Source: Nageia nagi (taxonomy: Eukaryota > Pinophyta). From it: a DNA stretch of 64,000 bases. This document shows, piece after piece, positions 13,006 through 23,815 of the stretch (the stretch's first letter is position 1; each line of letters begins with the position of its first letter). The notes beneath the pieces are model-generated. The model was not told the DNA's origin. It did not search any database and was given only the letters and a program-made list of their open reading frames with translations. The position numbers and the translations under genes are program-made. Location of the stretch: positions 31,682,001 through 31,746,000 of the forward strand of contig JBITNC010000001.1 of the NCBI GenBank assembly GCA_050084985.1, written 5' to 3'.

Positions 13006-13160
13006 TTATATTTTAAAGTATTATAAAAAATACTCCTCAAATTTAAAAAATATCAAAATGACCTCTATTTCCAAATACCTAAAAGACCCTTATATTTTAA
13101 AGTATTATAAAAAATACTCCTTAAATTTAAAAAATATCAAAACTGCCCCTATCTCAAAAA
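13006..13160 (+). repeat. 84-bp tandem duplication
   Basis: The phrase ttatattttaaagtattat starts at 13006 and again at 13090. The next 50 bp (aaaaaatactcc, aaatttaaaaaatatcaaaa) match closely. Two units, few differences, AT-rich. Confidence 0.8.
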
Positions 13161-13199
13161 AACAAAAAATTTATCAGTAGATTTGTCCATTTTTTAACT

Positions 13200-13660
13200 C
13201 TTCCCTGTTGCAATCCCAACAATGCATTCTTCCCTGCTTCTATAGCTCTGAAAATTTGATATTCAAAATGCTATGGATGGAAAACTTAATGCGCAAGTGT
13301 AATTTCTTTATATGTTGTGGGAGCAAATACCTTGAAACTTCTTTCATCCAAAGTAGATCTCGTCACTGAACTGGACCAAGGCCTGGAAACTCGTTCCCTT
13401 ATCAAAAATCATAATTTTGTGAATAAATTTGAAGGCTAAGAAAACTACATGCAAAACATAGGTACTGACATTATCGGCCTCCATGCCTTCAAGCATCACC
13501 CGGAGAACATTACTCCCCTCATTCCCTATGTTTTGGCCATTCACTATTTCATGCCTCTTAGAGTATTCCAAGTAAACAGGCCTCTCCAGACCATTTTATG
13601 AGGAGTTGGCATAATAGGAGACCATAGAGATGGCCTGACTTATTTCTATTTACTCTCCGA
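13200..13660. other. unassigned coding-like stretch
   Basis: Base composition is closer to coding sequence than in the flanks. A minus frame is open from 13571 to 13344 (75 codons). A plus frame from about 13355 to 13690 is broken by only two stops and contains LVTELDQGLETRSLIKNH. I recognise neither. It lies just upstream of PPR remnants and may be part of the same dead gene or an unrelated fragment. Confidence 0.25.
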
Positions 13661-13789
13661 ATGCTTGGTTCATAAATTTTATGGGGTATTATTAAGATTA
13701 CAAAGTAGTTTCAATATTTTTAAAATTATAAAGATATTTTAGATATTAAATTGAAATATAAAGGTATTTTGGATATTTTCTCTAAAATT

Positions 13790-14049
13790 AATATGTATGC
13801 AAGATGTGTGCAGCAAAAGAGACATTTATTGTTAGATAAAACGTTTCATAGAAAGAGATTCTCACAGAGTTGTGTGACACTGTGGGAACTCTAGAAGCAT
13901 AAAATAAAATAGCAACACATTTTTTGATGAAAAGGTTGCATAACAAAGGCACGTGAACTGTTTGACAGAATGCTGAACAAAAATGCAAACAGAATGTAAT
14001 GATCACATCATATGCACAAAAGGGTCATGTTTTTCCTAGGAGATTCATG
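13790..14049 (+). pseudogene. PPR-protein gene relic, upstream part
   Basis: PPR proteins are helical-repeat RNA-binding proteins that mainly serve chloroplasts and mitochondria. Two degenerate plant-type PPR units can be read. The first is NMYARC followed by LLLDKTFHRKRF (13790-13870), matching the usual 'MYAKCG ... FDKMPQRN' layout. The second is ITKARELFDRMLNKNANRM (13947-14000), followed in another frame by ITSYAQKGHVF. Stops and frameshifts show the gene is dead. The sequence ends exactly where the short-LTR element at 14050 begins and resumes at 20809. Matching flanking bases catg indicate the element inserted into this gene. Confidence 0.6.
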
Positions 14050-14199
14050 TGTTGGAAATCTAATCCTTAGAGATTAAGGTAATTTGTAATTATTAAATTT
14101 AGGATTATAAAGTTCACGTATCATAGAAAGTTCAAAAATCACCTTAGAAGGAGAAATGAAAATGATAAAATTAATATAATACTTGGAGTTTCCCCTTCA
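14050..14199 (+). repeat. left LTR (150 bp) of the short-LTR element
   Basis: It runs from TGTTGGAAATC to CCCCTTCA, with TG and CA ends, directly followed by a primer-binding site. Confidence 0.6.
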
Positions 14200-14211
14200 T
14201 GGTATCAAATC
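14200..14211 (+). other. primer-binding site, initiator tRNA-Met type
   Basis: The sequence tggtatcaaatc directly abuts the CA end of the left LTR. It matches the plant consensus TGGTATCAGAGC except near its 3' end. Confidence 0.6.
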
Positions 14212-14941
14212 TTGGTTGGAAAAGATCTTGAAAATTGCATTGTCCATGCTCCATTTGTTTATGTATTCATCTATTTTTGTCAGAGATGAGGGTTCAAAGT
14301 TTTTTGTGTTGGTTCATAGTTTTAGCTATGTTTATGAGGATTTAAATCTGTTATAAATATTTGAATATATTGAAGAGAGGCAAAGGAATTCCTTTGAGAT
14401 AAGAATGGTGGCTAGAAAGCTAGTGAGAAGCGATCATGAGAGAAGGCTAGAGCTCGGGACTTGAAGTAAAAAATTACATCTAGGAAGACTTGCAGATAAC
14501 ATCTTTGTTCCTCCAACATTTGTTTGCTCTTCCCTGGGTGTTGTTATTCTAGGCACTATTTCCTCATTTCTGAGCTCTCTCTCTGATCTAGGTGTTAGGC
14601 TTATCCAAGCTTTGTTCATTTTGCTATGGAATATCCTTCTCCAGGCACTGTTTCCTTTGCTTTAAGACTTCTTACCTTCCAAACTCTGGCTATTACTAAC
14701 ACTCACCATTTTGGATGAATGATGTCATCATTTTAAACCCTAAAACTCGATTCTTATTATGCTATGACATCTTTCTTGCTCTGAAACCTGGATTAACACT
14801 CTAAAAATGTTCTTCTAAGGGATTTATACCTTGGAATTAAATTTTGAACCATCGACATCAATTTTTGAACATGGACATTATTTTGTGTGTACAAAAATGG
14901 TTGATCTACCTTTCTAGAAGAATTCAATGTAATTCAAATGT

Positions 14942-15337
14942 TGTGCAGATAGAAATGGCATGGGCTTCATCTACCTTTTGCAACATTCAATGTTGTGCAG
15001 ATAAAAAGGACATGGCCTTCTATATAATGGACAATAGAATGTGTGCATAGAGTCATGTTGCATTTAATTTACTTTTGACCAAATAACTTATATATAATAT
15101 TTTATCTTAGTTTAAGTATAGATAGCCTACGTGTAAAATGATTGATGGCGAAGCAAAGTAAATAAGAGCAATGTATGTTTTATTATTCCACTCCAAGAGA
15201 AAGCCCTCTAATTTTTACTTTGCTGCAATACATATATATTTTTAGTATCTAATTTATCTTCCTATTTATTTTGTCTATGCTTAGCCTTACTGTAATCTAG
15301 CTATATACATTATTGTTTATTTTTCTTAAAATCTTCA
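14942..15337 (+). repeat. 5' LTR of copia-A (shared part)
   Basis: It aligns with 18648-19043 from agatagaaa to aaaatcttca. Shared landmarks are catggccttct, catgttgcattta, acttttgacca, gccct(c/g)taatttttactt and tatatacattattgtttattttt. A 52-bp internal direct repeat starting tgttgtgcagata occurs at 14939 and 14991; related sequence continues upstream to about 14900, so the LTR probably begins earlier. Confidence 0.8.
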
Positions 15338-15338
15338 A

Positions 15339-15351
15339 TTAGTATCAGAGT
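15339..15351 (+). other. primer-binding site of copia-A
   Basis: The sequence ttagtatcagagt lies two bases after the CA end of the LTR and matches the initiator tRNA-Met site TGGTATCAGAGC with a few changes. Confidence 0.75.
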
Positions 15352-15370
15352 AGAAGATTTATTGAGTTAA

Positions 15371-16330
15371 ATGGATTCGAAGTCAAGAAATTCATTACAG
15401 TTGCAATTACAAATTTTCATTTTCAATGGAGACCATTATGAGTACTGGTGCATCCGAATGAGGATATTTCTTATCTTTCAAGACCTATAGACATTTGTTT
15501 CCTAAGGTTTTACTGACTCAAATGAAGTCACCCTTGCAGATATAACTATAATGAGAAGAAAAAAGTGTTGAGGAATTGTAAGAAGGATGCCAAAACACTA
15601 TTTACTATCTAGCCTAGGATAGATGTGTTCATCTTCTCAAAAATTGTAGTGTAAGACTTTTAAGGAAGCATGGAATATCTTGGATACCGCATACAAAGGA
15701 TCAACCAAGGTCCATGTGGCAAAGCTCAAGTTGTTAAAGAAGGAGTTCGAATCTCTCCATATGAGAGAGGAAGAGAATATAAGTTTTTTCTTTTTCAAGA
15801 TCCAAGATCTTGTTAATACCTTCTATTCACACAGTGAAGATATTGGAGACACCAAAAATGTTGAAAACGTACTTTAGAGCTTACCCAGAAGGTTTAATCC
15901 CATTACCACTGCCATTGAAGAAGAAAAGGACCTATCCTAACACATGCTTGCAGAGTTGAAGGGTAGTCTAACTACCTATGAATATAAAATTAGTGATAAA
16001 GTTGAATCTTTGGACCAAGCTTTCCAAGGATAGTTGAAAATGAAGGGCTAAAAGCCCCCTTCATCAAATCTTATCTCTTCTTCTTCATCCTCTCATGGAA
16101 GAGATGGATCATCGCATGGAAGAAGTGGTGGCTGAGGCAGAGGTAAAAGAACTCATGGAAGAGGTCATTTTAGGGGAAGATCACAAGATGATATTCTTAT
16201 ATATTATAACTTCTATAACAAAGATTATCACACATAATCGCATTGCTAGAAGAAGAATCCCAAGTTGAAAGCTTAGTATGTTGAAGAGAAGGCTGAGAGC
16301 AACATGTTCATCACTTGTAGTAGTTTCTAG
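15371..16330 (+). pseudogene. copia-A gag relic
   Basis: Gag packages the element RNA into particles. An ATG at 15371 opens MDSKSRNSLQLQLQIFIFNG, followed by the FNGDHYEYW motif typical of the N-terminus of copia Gag. Gag-like helices follow at 15680-15880 (LKLLKKEFESLHMREEENI). The zinc knuckle near 16205-16247 is degenerate: the first two Cys positions read Tyr and a stop lies inside. Multiple stops and frameshifts make it non-functional. Confidence 0.7.
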
Positions 16331-17730
16331 GCTGAAGAAGAAGATGTATGGTACCTAGATAATGGATGCTCTAACCATATGAGTGGAAACAAAGCCTTAT
16401 TTCTTAATATTCACGCCAATGTCACAAGCTAGGTCAAGTTTGTTGACAACAAAAGTGCCAACATCCATGATAGAGGGACTATTTCCTTTAAGTCTAAAGC
16501 TGGTAAGATATTTTATATACATAGCACTCTCTTTGTTTCTAACCTAAAATAGAATCTGTTAAGTATTGGATAGCTTAGTATAAAAGGCTATATAACCACT
16601 TTCAGAAGGAAGGGTGCACCATAGTAAAAGAGGCTACTAACTAGCTTATAGCCACCATCCATATGATTAAAAATAGGATGTATATGCTTAGGATGATACC
16701 TGCAGCAAATTGCTTAAAAGCATCCATTGATTTTGTTTGATTATGGTATAGGAGATTTGGTCATTTAAATTTTCACTCATTAAATGGTCTGCTCAAATTG
16801 GTGAGAAGCCTTCTTACCATCTCCCATACACACAGTGAGGTTTGTGAAAGTTGCATTGCGAAAAAGCAACACAGATTGAAGTTTCAAAAGTACTAATATA
16901 GGGCTAAGTACCCTCTTCAGTTGGTGCATGCAGACTTGTGTGGACCAATTAAGAGTCCCAACCAAGGTGGTAAGTCAAGATATATCCTTATCTTTACTGA
17001 TGATTTTTCTAAGATGAGTTGGCTTTATTTACTACAAAACAAGTATGACTCTTTTAAGAGATTTGTTAAATTTAAATCTCTTGTTGAAAAATAATCTAAT
17101 TATTTTATTAAGAAGTTCAAAACTGATAAAGAAGAAGAATTCATTTCTAATGAATTAAAAAACTTCTGCCATCAACATGACATTGTTAGGCAATATACAA
17201 CTGCTTACACTCCACAATAGAATGGAGTGGTTGAAAAGAAAAAATATTGAGATGGCTAGATGCATGATAAAAGAAAAGGGCCTTCCCACTAATTTTTGGA
17301 GTGAAGTAGTACATGCTACTATTTATATTCTAAATAGGTGTCCCACTCAAGTTTTGAAAGACACCACCCTTTATGATGCTTGATTTGGTGTACAACCAAA
17401 CATTTCTCATCTTCAAAAATTTGATTCAATCTATTTTGTACGTGTGCCAAAAGAAAACAGGAAGAAGCTTGATGAAAAATCTATTAAATGCATTTTAATG
17501 AAATACTTTAAAGTGTCTAATGCCTATAGATGTTATGATCCACTAAGTGGCAAGATTCACATTAGTAGAGATGTGATTTTTAAAGAAGGGGACATAACAA
17601 ATCAAGAAAATGGTGCTGAAGACACCATTGCTAAATTCCAACTTGATGAAGATTGTAAACTTTCTCACACTATTGCACATTCTCCTCCTCAACCTTCATC
17701 ACCATCTTCACTAGCCACTAGCTCACCATA
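16331..17730 (+). pseudogene. copia-A protease and integrase relic
   Basis: A protease signature WYLDNGCSNHMSGN lies at 16349-16390; the usual Asp-Ser-Gly is Asp-Asn-Gly. The GAG-pre-integrase region and HHCC zinc-finger remnants follow (HSEVCESCIAKKQHR near 16830). The integrase core begins LVHADLCGPIKSPNQGG near 16920 and continues FTDDFSKMSWLYLL. The second catalytic Asp is present in a damaged FKTDKEEEF; the Glu is present in NGVVEKKNIEMARC after a stop at a conserved Gln. The open stretches 17177-17383 and 17444-17731 carry the C-terminal integrase segment with ISRDVIFKE. Confidence 0.8.
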
Positions 17731-17889
17731 GCATGCATAGCCAAACTAGTCTCTTGTTGCACATACTCCACTAGCAAAAAATAAGTGGACAAGTGACCGC
17801 TATCATCATCCATCATTGATGCTAGATAAAGAGCTCAACAAAAGAATGACCTAGTCACAAACCAAAACTAAAAATCAAATCTTTTATGA

Positions 17890-18647
17890 ATTAATGTCTT
17901 CATTTGTGGAGCCTTCCACATATACTGAAGTTGTTGCTAATGATGATTGGAAGAAAACCATGAAGGAGGAGATTGAGCGAATCCAGAAGAATGATACTTG
18001 GAATTTTGTACCTCCTCCTAAGGATAAAAAGGTCATTGGTGTCAAGTGGATTTATAAATTGAAACATAATCCTGATGAGAGTATTGTAAAGCACAAAGCC
18101 CATCTAGTTGCTAAAGGATATGCTTAAAAGGAAGGTCTAGATTATGATGAGACTTTTTATCTGCTAGCCCGACTAGAAACTATGAGGTTTGTGCTTGCAC
18201 TTGCCTCTTATTTTGGATAGACAGTCTATCAAATGGATTCCAAATTTGCTTTCCTTAATGGATATTTAAATAAGGTTGTTTATGTTAAGAAGCCTAAAGG
18301 ATTTATTATTGTAGTTCAAGGAGACAAAGTGTATAAACTCAGAAAGGCTCTCTATGGCCTTAAACAAGCATCTTGGGTATAGTACGCTTGAATTGATGGT
18401 TACCTTTAGAAAAATAATTATCAAAGATCCTCAATGAAAAACATATTGTACACAAAAGTTGAAGGTAGCAACTTCTTTATTCTATGCTTATATCTTGATG
18501 ATATCATTTTTACTAGCACCTCTGATGCTATGATAGATCAATTTAAGAATGCTATGATCAGTGAATTTGAGATGAGTGATTTTGAAGAGATGAATTGTTT
18601 TCTTGGCATACAAGTCAAGCAATCCATCAAATGCAATTTTGCAATTT
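17890..18647 (+). pseudogene. copia-A reverse transcriptase relic, 3'-truncated
   Basis: The stretch begins FVEPSTYTEVVANDDWKKTM and runs through WNFVPPPKDKKVIGVKWIYK and HLVAKGYA, the standard copia RT entry. NGYLNKVVYV and a LYGLKQAS-type segment follow with stops. The catalytic box reads YLDD at 18491-18502. The frame ends at IQVKQSIKCNFAILYQ, where the next bases already belong to the 3' LTR. The C-terminal RT and all of RNase H have been deleted. Confidence 0.8.
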
Positions 18648-19043
18648 TGTATCAAGATAGAAACAGTATGGGCTTCCTCTACCCTTTGCAACATTCAATG
18701 TCATATAGATAGAAAGGGCATGGCCTTCTACATAACAGATAGTAGAATGCATGCATAGAATCATGTTGCATTTAATTTTACTTTTGACCAATTAGCTTGC
18801 ATATATTATTCTATCTTAGTATAAATATAGATAGCCTATGCATAAAATGATTGATGGGGAGCAGAGTAAACAAAAATAGTCTATGTTTTATTCTTTCACT
18901 CTAAAAGAAAGCCCTGTAATTTTTACTTCTCTGCAATACATATATATTTTTTATCTCCAATTTATCTCATTATTTATTCCGCTGATCAACTTTACTGTAA
19001 TCTTACTATATACATTATTGTTTATTTTTGTTCAAAATCTTCA
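18648..19043 (+). repeat. 3' LTR of copia-A, probably 5'-truncated
   Basis: It aligns with 14942-15337 and ends with the same aaaatcttca. It is fused directly to the RT frame without a polypurine tract, which marks a deletion junction. Confidence 0.8.
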
Positions 19044-19079
19044 ATGATGTCACTAGGCATATTCCAAATACATTACCTA

Positions 19080-19560
19080 TTTTTGCCCGATGTTGGTTGC
19101 GTGTTTGAAATTCTGACCGCGCGCTTTTGGAGAAATTATCATGTGAAATGAAGGAGTGAGGGTTTTTGTAAATCAACGTCGTGACAATCGTGGAGGTATC
19201 CAGACCTGCCCTACGTACACATTGGCGGAGACTTGCTTGCCTGGCGTGGAGAAATTGTCAGGTGAGATAAAGGCGCCGGGTATATTCCAATACTTGTGTG
19301 TTGTGTTATGTGATTCCCGAGTGTTGTGTAGTCTGAAGGCAGACCCAGCCGATACAGAGGCTGACGATTTAGAATTGCTCCTGCACATTTGTGTTGCGCC
19401 CACCGTGATGCAGACCACCGTGCATGATAAATGTTTGTTTGCAACATGTCATATTGCGTTTGGGTTGTCGAAGACCTGTGATGGGAGGAGTCAGCCTGTG
19501 TGGAGGCTGAGAATAAAGACTTCTCTGCTGTAAACGTGAATTTGCTGCCTACATCCTGCC
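19080..19560 (+). pseudogene. GC-rich PPR-related fragment with 125-codon open frame
   Basis: An open frame from 19156 to 19533 reads VEKLSGEIKAPGIFQYLCVV early and ends KTSLL. This is among the most GC- and CpG-rich tracts of the window (gaccgcgcgc, ggcgccggg, caacgtcgtg). Its segment ggagaaattgtcaggtgagataaaggc matches, with changes, the PPR relic at 20820-20850 and a third copy at 19120-19146. In the PPR relic that DNA encodes a PPR helix in another frame, so the open frame here may not be the original one. I see no start context, signal peptide or recognised domain. It may be a gene fragment carried by the surrounding short-LTR element. Confidence 0.35.
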
Positions 19561-20079
19561 CAATCAACATTGATCAGAGTTAACTTGACATGTTGTCTTG
19601 GTATTTTCACTTTTGATGTCAGAAAATTTTAAAAAAATTTATTTGAATTGGTTTGTAAGGCAATAAGGTATTGTGAGGATTTTGTTTAAAATGTTAAAGC
19701 CCTTTAATTTTAAAAATTAAAAGATGATGTATGTTTTGGGAGGAATAGTATTTTTTTTTAGGATATTCTTTTTGGAAAATTGAATTTTTTTTATAGGAGG
19801 ATATTGATGATGTCAAAAATTGAGTTTCTTTGTTGAAAAATATGTTGATATTGTAATCATTTTATAAAGATGGTGTATTGTGAAATTGAAGAAGATGAAA
19901 ATGAATGGTGAAGATAGTGATCTTCACATGTGTGGTGGGAGAGATGGTTCTCACCTATGACATTTTTTTTCTAAGACTCATGCATGAAGATGGATGTCAT
20001 GGTGTGAGTGTGACAATCATATCTTGTGTGTGAGGCATAGTATGTGTTTCTTTGTGCACATCATCCCTTTGGATTAAGA

Positions 20080-20475
20080 AGGGGAATTTGGGATTAATCT
20101 TTGAGGTGGATTTCTTTTTTGTGAAAATATACTACACATCTTGAGAGATCTTTGTATTCTCATTAATTTGGGTTAATCTTGAGGGATTCTTTTGTGAAAA
20201 TACTACACATCTTGAGAGATCTTTGTATTCTCATTAATTTGGGTTAATCTTGAGTGGATTTCTTTTTGTGAAAATATACTACACATCTTGAGAGATCTTT
20301 GTATTCTCATTAATTTGGGGTTAATCCTTGAGGTGGATTTCTTTTTTGTGAAAATATACTACACATCTTGAGAGATCTTTGTATTCTCATTAATTTGGGG
20401 TTAATCCTTGAGGTGGATTTCTTTTTTGTGAAAATATACTACACATCTTGAGAGATCTTTGTATTCTCATTTCTT
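20080..20475 (+). repeat. 71-80-bp minisatellite, five units
   Basis: The marker ctacacatcttgagagatc occurs at 20132, 20203, 20279, 20359 and 20439, giving periods of 71, 76, 80 and 80 bp. Each unit contains gtattctcattaatttggg and gtggatttcttttt. The last two full units look identical, so the array has recently been expanded or homogenised. Confidence 0.9.
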
Positions 20476-20606
20476 TCTTAATCCCTTTTGGATTAAAAGA
20501 AATAAAGAAATTTTATTAACAACCGCGAGAGACCAAGAGCAATCTATTAGATAACTGTAGGGAGTACATTGTATCACTTTTAATGGGATTTGAACATGAG
20601 ACACTA

Positions 20607-20808
20607 TGTCAAATAATTAGAGATTAAGATAATTTATAATTATTAATAGTTTTAAGTGTGTAAGTGTGAAGTATTTATTGATTATATAATTTAATATTAA
20701 AAATTCCAATTATCATAGAAAGTGAATATAAAAAATCCAAAATTATTCATATGTATTTGTAAGTGATCAAACTAATGTAGTGCTTGATTTTTTGGAATTT
20801 CTCCTTCC
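20607..20808 (+). repeat. right LTR of the short-LTR element
   Basis: It shares with 14050-14199 the blocks ttagagattaag, aatttataattattaa, atcatagaaagt and the closing tttctccttc. It carries about 45 extra bases in the middle. Confidence 0.5.
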
Positions 20809-21430
20809 GCATGGAAAATTGGAAAAATTATCCAATGAGATGAAGGCAGCAGCGATATTTTCAATACAATATTGGCTGTCTGTCAACATAGCGAAGAGTT
20901 GGCAATTGTGTTCGGGTTGTGAATGAATCGCCCTGGATTCGTTATTAGAGTTACGAAGAACCTGAGTAGTGAAGGTCTGCAGACATTGAAGACATGCCAT
21001 ATGTGGAAGATTCATGTACTATTTGACAAAATGTTCCATCGAAGTGCAGTCTCATGGAGTGAAATGATTCCAAGATATGCGTACAGAATGAGTGTGAGTA
21101 ACAGTATTTGTTGAAGAGCAAAATGTGTAGTGTGTTTTGCAGCATAAGCATAAAGCAAAGATTATTCTCAGAATGACAGATACATTCCAATGGACTGCCA
21201 TGATTGCAGAGATTTACGCACAAATGTTCTCATAATTATATATGTTGATTCTGGAAAATACAGTAATATAGAGGGCAGATAATTGTTTGACGAAATGGAG
21301 CAGAAATATATTGTTTGACAGATTGCCTTTGTAAATGCAGTATTGGAACACAATTTCATGGAATCCAGTGACTACAAAATTCATCAAATTATGACAAGTG
21401 TTCTACAGAGTTTTGATCACAACACTGAAG
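20809..21430 (+). pseudogene. PPR-protein gene relic, downstream part
   Basis: The reading IFNTILAVCQHSEELAIVFG (about 20853-20912) matches the 'TF-SILPAC' helix of a plant PPR unit. It continues MNRPGFVIRV, and then VLFDKMFHRSAVSWSEMIPR (from about 21014), the hallmark 'FDKM--R-VVSW--MI' segment. A further unit, EGR-LFDEMEQKYIV, lies near 21270 with stops. The stops TGA and TAA replace sense codons and at least one frameshift is needed. Together with 13790-14049 this forms one PPR gene split by the short-LTR element. RNA-binding specificity cannot be inferred. Confidence 0.65.
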
Positions 21431-21469
21431 ACTTGTAAAGTGTTTGCTAGAGAGATGTAGCGGCAGAGT

Positions 21470-21940
21470 TTTGAAGTTTGTAGTAAATGCGAATCTTAGG
21501 ATTCATAATAGTTTGTGGATTTTAGGAGTTATAAAACTATTTTGGGAAGTTGTTAACTGCCCAGAACTGTTTCCATAACTGTCTCAACTTCCTTATACTA
21601 TAAAAGCGAGCATGCACTTTCAGCAAATGAGAAACTTTTTATTGAAAATTATATTTAAAATAGTATATGATATTTTTCTGTTATGCTTTGCAAATAAATT
21701 TTTGTATTCTGAAATTATGTTTTCTATGACATTTACTTAGAAACTTCCAGCTTAATAAATTAACTCATTTTCATTCATTTACTTAGAAACTTCAAGTTTA
21801 ATAAATTAGCTCATTTCATTCCATGAATCATTCATCTTATGATCTCCTGAATTAAATTCGAGATTACAGCATCTTATGGATAGATTGAGTTTGTTTCTAA
21901 TCACCAAAGGCTGTTTGATTAAGCTTGATTCCTAACAGAA
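21470..21940 (+). promoter_or_regulatory. LTR-like or promoter-like segment
   Basis: A TATA box TATAAAAG lies at 21599-21606, with AATAAA at 21693-21698, about 90 bp downstream. This is the compact promoter-plus-polyadenylation layout of a plant LTR. A 46-bp tandem duplication (catttacttagaaacttc) occupies 21730-21821. No partner LTR is visible in the window. It could be a solo LTR or chance. Confidence 0.3.
21730..21821 (+). repeat. 46-bp tandem duplication
   Basis: The phrase catttacttagaaacttc starts at 21730 and again at 21776. The following taataaattaRctcatttt is shared. Confidence 0.8.
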
Positions 21941-23815
21941 TCTGTAAAACATTTTAGAATTAGACAATGCACAATTAGTAGTTAGTTCTCCTTTGTTTCA
22001 GTTTGATCTCCATATTTTATTTTTCTTTCTTTATTTCTTTCTTTCTTCAAAAATGAATTTTCATTTTATTTACTGCATTTTAGAGTCCTGAAATGATCAT
22101 GTGTGAGAATGAATTTTAGCGAGAAAAAGAGTAATGTTGCAAAATGGAAAACAACTCTAGTGTCCTTAAACATTAATTGTTACACTAGTATCTTTCTGAA
22201 TTATTTCAAGTCTATACTTCATTTTGCAAATTTCCACATAAACTTTGGGATAAAGTTCTTTCAAGAGGAGCTAAGTAATGAGACCTCATTTAGATGTTGA
22301 TGTCCTTTCCCATTTTATCATTTCAAAACAACAATTTGTAAAAGGAAAGAATTAACCATCAACATCACTCACATCAAGAGAGGTAACAATAAAAAAAATC
22401 CATCAAATTATAAGGCATCATAATATAAGACAAGATTAGGTTGCATGGATCCTAAGGTGTTATTAGATTTGAGAATAAATTACACAGTAGAAAATTATCC
22501 ATTCTAGGGTGACTTCTATTTACAACCATCTATAAAACCCTTGACCATATGTGTGAGCTTACTTAATTTATTTTTTATTCTATAAATGGAGCTATTGTTG
22601 AATCTAAATATTGATTTTACTCAATTTATAATATTAATTATAATAAATAAAATAATATTGGTAAAATTATCAACAATGCTACTCAAATGATCTAATGCTC
22701 CTATGATATGAACCTAGGAGGATGATGACATCCTATCTCTAAATTTTGGACATAGTTTATGCATCAAATTAGGTCTTTTGTATGATAATGTACTCCATCC
22801 TTTTAAAAATGGCACCAAAGTCAAAGTTGTTCATTAGAACCTCTTATCAAAATGCCAAAAATAAACTACAATATAATGAATATGGAATATAGTATTGCAA
22901 TGATGGTTCAAATCTAGACTTCATAGTTGGTGATGAGAATCACTAATTATAGAACATAAAAATTTCTCTATCAAGGTCTAGATATGATTAACCACATCAT
23001 TCCTACCTTTTATAGATGAAGTATACACCATGGGATAAGCCTTCTTTCTTAACACTCCTTGAACATGTCACCAAAAAGATAGAAAGGAGTGAATTGCACT
23101 TTATCCAACACACATACCTAAATTCAACAATAAATCTATTAATCAAATTTGATACCTAAATTAAAATTAAAATTAAAAAAAAAAATAGTTATTAACAATT
23201 GCCCCCCTTTGGATATGCTTCTAATGGAATGAAAAGAGAATCTAAACGAAACTATAAAAGCAAAAAGTAATACTTCTCTAAAATCTCTTAATGATGGTAG
23301 CTTAGGGCTCCTCATTTTAAACAACTAAGGTAAATAAATTCTCTAACCACTTGCATCATGTTAGAACTGTTGAATGGAAGAAATCATAGAAAAGATCTTG
23401 TAGAGGATATAAAACAAAGACTATATTAAAAATAACATTTTTAATGAAATCATCATAATATAGATAATTATGCATCAAAAAATTCAAAGTGCAATTGATT
23501 TCTCATTTCTAATATTATCAAATGACATTATCTTAGAACTACCAAATGTAAGGACATATGGTAGATGATAGAAAAGAGATAAACAACTACATATATTGTC
23601 ATTAACTCAATATGAAATAAACATAATACAACTTTGTAAGAATTTCAATAAAAAAATTAGCATCATAAAATATATATTCCATCTATCATTATTAAACATC
23701 ATAAATCTTCATAGTTTTGGGAACAAAACCTCATATTTTCTTTAAATACCATGTTATAAGACCTTCTTGGCATATTTTCTTGAAGAAAATACTAACATAG
23801 GGTACTTAACTATCC
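21941..23815. other. intergenic, nothing recognised
   Basis: AT-rich; short open frames only. A lone polypurine-like run (minus strand) lies at 23201-23210 without an LTR partner. Confidence 0.4.

Larger units (their letters stand above)
14942..19043 (+). mobile_element. decayed Ty1/copia retrotransposon (copia-A)
   Basis: The order LTR, tRNA-Met PBS, gag, protease, integrase, RT, LTR identifies a Ty1/copia element on the plus strand. Many in-frame TAG and TAA codons interrupt it, several at conserved Gln positions (CAG/CAA decay), and one TAG replaces a conserved Trp. The RT frame stops short just before the 3' LTR; the end of RT, all of RNase H and the polypurine tract are missing. The start of the 3' LTR may therefore also be missing, and the true 5' end may lie upstream, for example at the TGTCATC near 14723, where the preceding and following bases resemble those after 19043. 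Confidence 0.85.
14050..20808 (+). mobile_element. short-LTR retroelement inserted in a PPR pseudogene
   Basis: The left LTR (14050-14199) and a diverged right LTR (20607-20808) share ttagagattaag, aatttgtaattattaa, atcatagaaagt and a closing tttc(c/t)ccttc block. A PBS-like sequence follows the left LTR. The flanks are tcatg on the left (14045-14049) and gcatg on the right (20809-20813), a four-of-five match for a 5-bp target-site duplication. The interior holds a nested copia element (about 14942-19043), a GC-rich PPR-related fragment (19080-19560) and a minisatellite (20080-20475). No gag-pol of its own is recognised. The alignment of the right LTR needs an insertion of about 45 bp, so the pairing is good but not certain. 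Confidence 0.55.

Noticed and set aside
19173-19570. Minus-strand open frames of 81 and 119 codons across the GC-rich tract
   Set aside because: The related PPR sequence is on the plus strand; these look like shadows of high-GC sequence with few stops.
23195-23215. Polypurine tract of a minus-strand element (run of C on plus)
   Set aside because: No LTR partner or RNase H-like coding sequence lies on the expected side.
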